Positions 1 to 5,255 of a DNA stretch of 11,734 nt are shown here, piece after piece. How positions within the stretch are numbered: the first letter of the stretch is position 1; each line of letters opens with the position of its first letter. The translations under genes and the position numbers were made by a program. The stretch is from an uncultured Ruminococcus sp. (GTDB taxonomy: Bacteria; Bacillota; Clostridia; Oscillospirales; CAG-272). Where the stretch lies: positions 1 through 11,734 of the forward strand of contig CAJKRH010000051.1 of the NCBI GenBank assembly GCA_905202255.1, given 5' to 3'. The notes beneath the pieces were generated by a model. That model searched no databases. It was given only the letters and a program-made list of their open reading frames with translations, and was not told the DNA's origin.

Positions 1-60
1 CTCCTCATCCACCGCTACCGCGGTCCCCCTTCTCCCGCAGGAGAAGGCTATACAAAAATG
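1..60. repeat. Two-hairpin intergenic repeat, cut by the window edge
   Basis: Two perfect stem-loops sit side by side. Positions 11-15 (ACCGC) pair with 20-24 (GCGGT) over a 4-nt loop, and 28-35 (CCTTCTCC) pairs with 40-47 (GGAGAAGG) over a 4-nt loop. On the minus strand the order is hairpin, GGG, hairpin, then GGATGAGGAG. From memory this layout resembles a dispersed intergenic repeat common in gut Clostridia; that resemblance is recall, not a search result. No T-run follows either stem, so it is probably not a terminator. The left part of the element may lie outside the window. Confidence 0.5.
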
Positions 61-102
61 CTTTTGGCTGTTTTTGCATTAAAAAATACTTTTTCGACAA
101 AC

Positions 103-128
103 AAAAAATCCGCCGTTTCGGCGGATTT
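103..128 (-). terminator. Rho-independent terminator of the seven-gene operon
   Basis: A 10-bp perfect stem, 105/106-115 (AAATCCGCCG) against 119-128 (CGGCGGATTT), closes a 3-nt loop. Read on the minus strand it is followed by TTTTTTG and further T-rich sequence. It begins 11 nt after the TGA of the U32 gene, the right place to end the operon. On the plus strand the tail is weaker (ATTTATG), and no plus-strand gene needs it. Confidence 0.88.
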
Positions 129-139
129 ATGTATTTATT

Positions 140-1366
140 TCAGTTTGCGCCGCGGAGTATGTCGCCCGCTTTCACCTCAAAAGGCACTGGAACCCAGAAC
201 TCCATGAAAGGATGCGGTGCGCTCTCCAGTTCCGCGCCGTTTTCCGCGGAGATGATTTTCTCCACGGTAAAGCCCCTGCCGAATTTCCCGGGGGAAATGA
301 GCTCTGCCGCCATGCCGAGACTGACTTTGTTTCTCTGGCGGAATTTTGCCGTTTTCCGCTCGGCATCGTATTCCAGAGCCACGGCAAGATACGCCTTTTC
401 GCGCATATAGCCCGGATTTTCGCAGAGCTGCGCATTTTTCATCGGGTCGTCAAAATAGTAGCCGGTGCAGTATTCCCTGTGGCTTACGCTGTCCAGCTCT
501 TTATTCCAGCGCTCATCGAGGCTGTAATTCTCGCCATCGCGCAGATATCCGTCTATCGCGGCGCGGTAAGCATTGGTGACGACGGCGGTATAATACGCGC
601 TCTTCATTCTCCCCTCTATCTTGAATGAAGAAATACCGCTCTTTATCAGCTCGGGCACATAGGCGAGCATATTCATATCCTTGGAGCTCATGATGAATGT
701 CCCCTCGCGCGTTTCCTCTATGGGAAAAGGCGTGTCGGGGCGCTTTTCTTCCGTTATCGTATAGTTCCAGCGGCATGGCTGTGCGCACTGACCGCGGTTT
801 GCGTCTCTGCCCACGAGATTATTCGAGAGAAGGCAACGCCCGCTGAAGGAAACGCACATCGAGCCATGAACAAAAGCCTCTATCTCCATATCCGACGGGA
901 TATTTGCCCTTATCGCGCGGATATCGGAAAGCGAAAGCTCACGGGCTATAACCGCGCGCTTCGCTCCGAGCCTGTACCATGCGTTGCAGTCGGCGGAGCT
1001 GACTATTCCCGCCTGCGTGGAAATATGAATCTCCATATCGGGGATTATCTTCTGTATTAAGTCCATGACGCCGATATCCGCAACTATCGCGGCATCGGGC
1101 ATATCGCCGAGCGCCTTCAGTTCGCGCAGAAAATCGGCGAGCGGTGCGTATTCGTCCTCTCTCGGCATGGTATTGAGCGTGATATAGAGCTTCCTTCCGC
1201 GCTCATGCGCATAGGCGGAAGCCTCCTCTATCTCGGGCAGGGTGAAATTGTCCGCCGCGGCACGCATGCCGAAGCGTTCGCCCGCAAAATATACGGCGTC
1301 GGCTCCGTAGAGAAAAGCGGCGCGCAGTTTTTCGGGATTGCCCGCGGGAGAGAGTAATTCTGTCAT
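140..1366 (-). CDS. U32 family protein, TrhP-like (tRNA wobble-uridine hydroxylation)
   Basis: This is a member of the 'peptidase U32' family (COG0826). Characterised members of this branch (TrhP of E. coli, YrrN/YrrO of Bacillus) take part in making 5-hydroxyuridine at position 34 of tRNA; peptidase activity is doubtful. It starts with the family N-terminus MTELLSPAGN. The U32 signature runs from E166 to S184 (EAFVHGSMC, then GRCLLS; numbering from the upstream ATG), with Cys174, Cys181, Cys197 and Cys201. Similar cysteines in other U32 proteins hold an iron-sulfur cluster. The last 80 or so residues form the U32 C-terminal beta domain. Two in-frame ATGs exist: the one ending at 1375 directly abuts AAAAGG, leaving no spacer, while the one at 1366 lies 8 nt past AAGGA. 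The shorter, 408-residue form is therefore preferred. It is the last gene of the operon, directly after mltG, which agrees with Bacillus synteny. Confidence 0.88.
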   Translation of the reverse strand: MTELLSPAGNPEKLRAAFLYGADAVYFAGERFGMRAAADNFTLPEIEEASAYAHERGRKLYITLNTMPREDEYAPLADFLRELKALGDMPDAAIVADIGVMDLIQKIIPDMEIHISTQAGIVSSADCNAWYRLGAKRAVIARELSLSDIRAIRANIPSDMEIEAFVHGSMCVSFSGRCLLSNNLVGRDANRGQCAQPCRWNYTITEEKRPDTPFPIEETREGTFIMSSKDMNMLAYVPELIKSGISSFKIEGRMKSAYYTAVVTNAYRAAIDGYLRDGENYSLDERWNKELDSVSHREYCTGYYFDDPMKNAQLCENPGYMREKAYLAVALEYDAERKTAKFRQRNKVSLGMAAELISPGKFGRGFTVEKIISAENGAELESAPHPFMEFWVPVPFEVKAGDILRGAN

Positions 1367-1381
1367 ATTTATCATCCTTTT

Positions 1382-1397
1382 CGGGCATCATTGCCCG
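1382..1397 (-). other. Small hairpin between mltG stop and U32 ribosome binding site
   Basis: A 5-bp stem, CGGGC (1382-1386) with GCCCG (1393-1397), encloses 6 nt. In the mRNA it includes the mltG TGA and ends just before the AAAAGGATGAT ribosome binding site of the U32 gene. It could mark an mRNA processing point or tune translation, but the stem is short and may be chance. Confidence 0.3.
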
Positions 1398-2434
1398 CGT
1401 ATTTTTTTGGTAGCCGCAAGATGCTCGCCGTATGTCCGCGAATAGACGGCATTACCGCTCTTATCGCAGACAAAATAGAGAAAATCCGTTTTTTCGGGAT
1501 ATATCGCGGCGTAGAGCGCATCCGCGCCCGCATTGCAGATAGCCCCGGGCGGAAGTCCCTCGCTCCTGTATGTGTTGTATGGGTTTACAATTCGCATCTG
1601 CTCGGCGGTAAAAGTCGCGGTATTTTCTCCCGAAACGGCAAGAAAATAGCGCACGGTGGCATCACTCTCGAGATATTTTCTGCTTCCTGCAAGCCTGTTG
1701 TGAAAAACAGAAGAAATTTTCGGCATATCCTCCTTGAAAAAGGCTTCCTTTTCTATTATGGAGGCTAAAATCACCGCGTCATCGCACGATATGCCCGAGG
1801 AAAGCGCATCATCACGCATTTTCGCGCCGAATTTGCCGTCAAAATTTCGCAGGAGCTTGCCTATCGCCTCAACCTCGCTTGAATCCTTGTAGAAAAAATA
1901 TGTGTCGGGGAAAAGATATCCGTCGAGCCTGTATGTCCTGCCCTCCCTCTCGGGGATAGCGCGCACAAAATCATAATCGAAATCGTAGCCGTTTATGACC
2001 TCGGCGAATTTCTCCTTTGTGCCTATGCCGTTCTTTACGAAAATGTCGATTATCGCGTCTGTCGTATATCCCTCGGGTATCGTCAGGCGGATTTGCTCGC
2101 GGGCATTCTTCTTCGGCGATATCGAACGCCGCATTTCGTCATAGCTCATGCCGCCGTTTACGGTATAGTCGCCCGCCGTCAGCTTATCGCCGAAGCGGAA
2201 GTGATTATATGCCGCAAAGGTTAGCGGATATCGTATCATGCCCGATTTTTTCAGTTTTTTTGCCACATCGATGAGGCTGTCGTCCTCATCCACGGTTATT
2301 TCATAGCTTCCTCCCGTTTTTACGAGAGCAAAAGCGTCGTTTGCGGCGGAAACGATAAAGGCAGATGCCATCACGGAGAGAAATATGACGGCAAGCCAGA
2401 ATTTCACTCCGCGCGGTATTCTTTTTTTCTTCAT
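1388..2434 (-). CDS. mltG: Endolytic murein transglycosylase MltG (YceG-like)
   Basis: MltG cleaves nascent peptidoglycan glycan strands at the membrane and helps set strand length and end elongation. The 348-residue protein has a basic N-terminus, one membrane anchor at about residues 11-30 with the rest outside, a LysM-like part near 44-105, and the YceG catalytic domain from about 115. Family marks are DGYLFPDTY (171-179), the catalytic stretch ASIIEKE (224-230) with E228 matching the catalytic Glu of E. coli MltG, VFHNRL (243-248), SDATVRY (257-263) and PYNTYRSEGLPPGAICN (285-301). Length is normal for the family. The ATG at 2434 follows only a weak GGGG motif 7 nt upstream, and that motif lies in a hairpin arm (see 2441-2486). 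It lies 58 nt after the CPBP gene, the second-largest intergenic gap in the operon transcript, and 12 nt before the longer U32 start (21 nt before the preferred one). Bacillus keeps mltG (yrrL) beside the trhP genes. Confidence 0.95.
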   Translation of the reverse strand: MKKKRIPRGVKFWLAVIFLSVMASAFIVSAANDAFALVKTGGSYEITVDEDDSLIDVAKKLKKSGMIRYPLTFAAYNHFRFGDKLTAGDYTVNGGMSYDEMRRSISPKKNAREQIRLTIPEGYTTDAIIDIFVKNGIGTKEKFAEVINGYDFDYDFVRAIPEREGRTYRLDGYLFPDTYFFYKDSSEVEAIGKLLRNFDGKFGAKMRDDALSSGISCDDAVILASIIEKEAFFKEDMPKISSVFHNRLAGSRKYLESDATVRYFLAVSGENTATFTAEQMRIVNPYNTYRSEGLPPGAICNAGADALYAAIYPEKTDFLYFVCDKSGNAVYSRTYGEHLAATKKIRGQ

Positions 2435-2440
2435 AAATAT

Positions 2441-2486
2441 ACCCCATTCGTAATAATGTTTGCAGGCATATTTTCTGCAATGGGGT
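2441..2486 (-). promoter_or_regulatory. mltG leader hairpin enclosing its ribosome binding site
   Basis: ACCCCATT (2441-2448) and AATGGGGT (2479-2486) are perfect 8-nt complements. Inside, GCAG (2462-2465) pairs with CTGC (2475-2478), contiguous with the right outer arm. The result is a 12-bp stem with a 13-nt bulge on one side and a 9-nt loop. On the mRNA the 3' arm AATGGGGT carries the only ribosome-binding-like G-run before the mltG ATG, so the folded form would hide it. The pairing is read directly from the sequence; the regulatory role is inference. Confidence 0.5.
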
Positions 2487-2491
2487 AAAAA

Positions 2492-2497
2492 ATTATA
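2492..2497 (-). promoter_or_regulatory. Possible internal -10 element ahead of mltG
   Basis: A perfect TATAAT on the minus strand overlaps the TAA stop of the CPBP gene. A start about 7 nt downstream would fall near 2485, exactly at the base of the mltG leader hairpin. The hexamer 17 nt upstream (TTCCGT) is a poor -35, so activity is uncertain. AT-rich stop regions often produce such matches by chance. Confidence 0.25.
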
Positions 2498-3422
2498 CTA
2501 TCGCCGTTATTATTACGGAAACGACAAAGACGGCAAAGCATACGAGTGCCGTCGGCGAGGTCAGCGCATCTGCAAAAAGCGGCAACTTCTTCACTCCCGC
2601 CTTGCCGAAAGGATATGCCCTTTCCGAATAAGCTGCCTTTTCGAGCCCGAGCGCCGAAAAACGGAAGAAGAGAAAGGCACAGAGCAGAAAAAGTGCTATA
2701 AGTATAAACCAGAAAAGAATCTGGCTGTCAGGACTGGAGGACATAAGCCATACATATCTCTCGAGAAAAACCGCAAAGATATTGTATGCGGCATGGACAG
2801 CCATTGAGGCGGCGATCGAATCCGTCACAAAGCGGACAGCCGAAAGCGTCAGCCCCGCAAAGAAATATATGGGAAAAAGCGCCGCATCGAAATGTATTAT
2901 CGCAAAGAAAAGCGAGGAGAAAATCGCGGCAAAGGCGGGACCTCCTATGCGGTATTCCCGCGATATTACGCCGCGGAACATTATTTCCTCGACGATGGCA
3001 GGTATTATCGCATAAGCCGCCGTTATCGCGGCAAGCTCCGCGGCACTTCCCGCGGAAACATCAAAGCTGCTCCCGTAGAGCTGAAAGGCATCTATCTTAT
3101 AGCCGAAGCGGAAAATACCGAATTTCAGCACGCAACTCTGCAAAATAAGCATGAGCGCGCCGAAAACTATCACGGGTGCGCCCGAAAACGAGAGTCGCCC
3201 CTCGAAAACCGTGCGCAGTGCGCCGCGCCTCATATATGCATAAATTCCTATCGGGATGCCGAACATCACCGCCTGAAAAAAGCACATGAGCAGGCAGGCA
3301 CCGATTATCCCGAGCTTATTCATCGGAATAAAACGCGATACCGTGATAAAAAATACGAGTATCAGCACAAGGAGCGGCGCAAAGACAAAGGGATGCGTTA
3401 CCTTATGCTTAGCTCTTTGCAT
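2493..3422 (-). CDS. CPBP family intramembrane glutamic endopeptidase (Abi/CAAX-type)
   Basis: A 309-residue integral membrane protein with about eight hydrophobic helices. The CPBP motifs are in order: EEIMFR (E145, E146, R150), FAIIHF with H177, and HAAYN with H210 and N214. These are the residues that form the active site in the Rce1-like CPBP proteases, so it should be active. Known members process prenylated proteins in eukaryotes. In bacteria they act in bacteriocin immunity or maturation and as partners of membrane proteins, and the substrate here is unknown. The last helix (about 290-308) ends at the C-terminus. The first 14 nt overlap the 3' end of the cyclo-ligase gene, and its AAGGCGG ribosome binding site lies inside that gene, which points to coupled translation. 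No bacteriocin gene is nearby, so a housekeeping envelope role is more likely than immunity. Confidence 0.92.
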   Translation of the reverse strand: MQRAKHKVTHPFVFAPLLVLILVFFITVSRFIPMNKLGIIGACLLMCFFQAVMFGIPIGIYAYMRRGALRTVFEGRLSFSGAPVIVFGALMLILQSCVLKFGIFRFGYKIDAFQLYGSSFDVSAGSAAELAAITAAYAIIPAIVEEIMFRGVISREYRIGGPAFAAIFSSLFFAIIHFDAALFPIYFFAGLTLSAVRFVTDSIAASMAVHAAYNIFAVFLERYVWLMSSSPDSQILFWFILIALFLLCAFLFFRFSALGLEKAAYSERAYPFGKAGVKKLPLFADALTSPTALVCFAVFVVSVIITAIV

Positions 3423-3996
3423 ATATTCCGCCTTCGCTTATCAGCACATCGACCGCCACATCAAAGCGGCCGTGCGGAACATTCGGCAGTATGAAATCCC
3501 TGTACGCTATGCCGACGACCGTGCCGCGGAAGCCCGAGAGGTATCTGTCATAGTATCCGCCTCCGTAGCCTATGCGGTAGCCTTTTTTGTCGTATACGAC
3601 AGCGGGAACGATGCAGATGCAGTTATCCCGCAGTGAATTTTCCTTATTATATATACCGAGCGAATTTACAGGCTCCATGATATCGTATTCGCCCTTTTCA
3701 AAATCATCAACCGAGGAGACGAAATGAAAATCCATGCTCTTGTCCGCAGGATGGCATTTCGGGAAAGCGACTTTCTTCCCCGCCTCAAGAGCGGCACGGG
3801 CAATAGGCAGAACATCTACCTCATCCGCACGCGGATAATAAAGCAGGAGCGTATCCGCAAAGCGGTATGTCGCGCTGGCAAGCACGCTTTTGCATACAGC
3901 CGCGTTCTTTGCGGCGCGTTCCTCTGCGGGCATATTCGCACGCTTTTCCATATATGCAGTTCTTATTTCTGTTTTGTGCTGTCTGAGTTCGTACAT
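3409..3996 (-). CDS. 5-formyltetrahydrofolate cyclo-ligase (MTHFS)
   Basis: This cytoplasmic enzyme uses ATP to turn 5-formyl-THF into 5,10-methenyl-THF, returning stored folate to the one-carbon pool. At 195 residues it has the family length. The N-terminal pattern K/E-x-x-LR followed by YMEKR (2-19) is typical. KKVAFPKC (74-81) and YDIMEP (104-109) are substrate-side motifs, and the signature GYRIGYGGGYYDRYL (139-153) carries the ATP-binding glycines. The ATG at 3996 begins only 2 nt after the DJ-1 stop and has no clear ribosome binding site, so translation probably depends on re-initiation by ribosomes leaving the DJ-1 gene. The choice of start fits the usual N-terminus of the family. It feeds dTMP and purine synthesis, loosely linked to the kinase gene upstream. 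Confidence 0.95.
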   Translation of the reverse strand: MYELRQHKTEIRTAYMEKRANMPAEERAAKNAAVCKSVLASATYRFADTLLLYYPRADEVDVLPIARAALEAGKKVAFPKCHPADKSMDFHFVSSVDDFEKGEYDIMEPVNSLGIYNKENSLRDNCICIVPAVVYDKKGYRIGYGGGYYDRYLSGFRGTVVGIAYRDFILPNVPHGRFDVAVDVLISEGGIYAKS

Positions 3997-3998
3997 AA

Positions 3999-4541
3999 TT
4001 ATTTCGCCATAACGGATGAAGCAACTTCATCCGCCTTTTCCTTTCCGTAGAGAGCTTTTGCAAGCTCGAGTGCAAATTCGAGTGCGACGCCCATTCCCTT
4101 TGCTGTGATGATATTACCGCTCACGGCTACCTTCTTTTCGGAAATGAGAGCACCCGAGAGATATTTTTCAAAGCCCGGATAGCATATCGCTTCCCTTCCG
4201 GCGAGCAATCCCGCTCTGCCGAGAATCATGGGCGCGGCGCATATCGCCGCTATGATTTTCCCCTCGGCATCCGCCTTTCTGAGCACCTCGGCTATGCCTG
4301 TCTCCTCTATATTCGTCGTTCCCGGCATTCCCCCGGGAATTACTATCATATCATAGGAGAGAAGATCGGCTGACGCAAGCGTCATATCCGTCTTTATCCT
4401 TATCCCGTGCGAGCCTGTCGGCTCGTCTGTTCCGACGCCGATAATATCGACATGAGTGCCTGCGCGGCGCAGAATATCGACAGGTGTGAGTGCCTCAATC
4501 TCTTCCGTTCCGGAAGCGAATAACAACGCTGCTCTTTTCAT
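3999..4541 (-). CDS. DJ-1/PfpI family protein (YajL/ThiJ-like)
   Basis: A 180-residue class I glutamine-amidotransferase-like protein of the DJ-1 superfamily. The N-terminal GTEEIEALTPVDILRRAG (11-28) closely matches DJ-1, with E16 at the place of the DJ-1 Glu18 that lowers the cysteine pKa. PGGMPG (69-74) is the oxyanion-loop motif, and AAICAAP (98-104) is the nucleophile elbow with Cys101. The position of DJ-1 His126 appears to be Ala131, as in many bacterial members. Members are described as glyoxalases, deglycases or redox-linked chaperones; the deglycase claim is disputed and no exact reaction can be assigned. The ATG at 4541 follows TAAGGGGGT with 6 nt spacing, and this site overlaps the TAA of the kinase gene, so the start is well supported. 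It lies 12 nt after that gene. Confidence 0.93.
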   Translation of the reverse strand: MKRAALLFASGTEEIEALTPVDILRRAGTHVDIIGVGTDEPTGSHGIRIKTDMTLASADLLSYDMIVIPGGMPGTTNIEETGIAEVLRKADAEGKIIAAICAAPMILGRAGLLAGREAICYPGFEKYLSGALISEKKVAVSGNIITAKGMGVALEFALELAKALYGKEKADEVASSVMAK

Positions 4542-4553
4542 AAGAATACCCCC

Positions 4554-5234
4554 TTAATTTTTCGTCACGTCAAGAAACATCGTGACCTTTTCCGTTATGA
4601 CCTCCATAAGCTCCTCTACGGATTTCGGCTCGTTTCCCTCATAGCAGCAGATGCGCTCCCAGCCCAGCTTATCCGAAGAATAAAGCCCCGCCTTGTAGCA
4701 TCTCTGCATATATTCCTTATCCTTTTCGTGAATATCGAGTGCCTGCCCCGTCTGTGCATTTCGCTGAGCGACAAGCTTTTCCGAAACCTCGGGCTTCATC
4801 TCGAGGAAAAGCACGAGGTCAGGTCTCGGTATGCCCATCTTGTTGTATTCGAAATCATAGAGCCAGTTCAGATATTCGTCCCAGAGGTCTCTGTCCATTT
4901 TCGCAAGCTGATGCACGGCATTCGCCGTGGTATATCTGCACGCTATGACTATGGAATCCTCCTCGCGATAGAAAGCCTCCCAGTTCTTTTTGAAAGAGGC
5001 ATACCGCTCTACGGAGAAAAATGTCGCCGCGGCATATCCGTTCACGGCATCGGGCGTATCGCCGAAATCGCCACGCAGATACATTTTCACGAGCGTCGCT
5101 TCCTCGCTTTCGTAATTCGGAAAAGAAATCAGACGGACATTCTTGCCCTGATTTTTCAGCTCCTCATAGAGAAGCTTGCTTTTAGTGGTCTTTCCCGAGC
5201 CGTCCAGCCCGTCTATTACTATCAGTTTTCCCAT
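4554..5234 (-). CDS. tmk: Thymidylate kinase-like nucleoside monophosphate kinase
   Basis: A 226-residue P-loop kinase of the thymidylate kinase family, which phosphorylates dTMP to dTDP for DNA synthesis. The P-loop is GLDGSGKTT (9-17). FPNYES (38-43) matches the FPRYES dTMP-site motif. RYTTANAVHQ (100-109) aligns with the 'DRY' segment, and residues about 150-175 form the lid. Two features are unusual. The acidic residue of the DR motif is Cys99 here, and the protein is slightly longer than the usual 205-215. It may therefore be a divergent paralogue with altered substrate or rate rather than the only Tmk of the cell. The ATG at 5234 follows GGGAGGT with 8 nt spacing, a strong site. The gene sits 21 nt after ftsK. 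Confidence 0.87.
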   Translation of the reverse strand: MGKLIVIDGLDGSGKTTKSKLLYEELKNQGKNVRLISFPNYESEEATLVKMYLRGDFGDTPDAVNGYAAATFFSVERYASFKKNWEAFYREEDSIVIACRYTTANAVHQLAKMDRDLWDEYLNWLYDFEYNKMGIPRPDLVLFLEMKPEVSEKLVAQRNAQTGQALDIHEKDKEYMQRCYKAGLYSSDKLGWERICCYEGNEPKSVEELMEVITEKVTMFLDVTKN

Positions 5235-5255
5235 AAATCTTTACCTCCCGCAGTA

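Noticed and set aside
82..93. AAAAATACTTTT shared with 11650-11661
   Set aside because: A 12-nt A/T-rich match that could arise by chance. The sequence beyond it does not align well enough to call a third copy of the right-edge unit.
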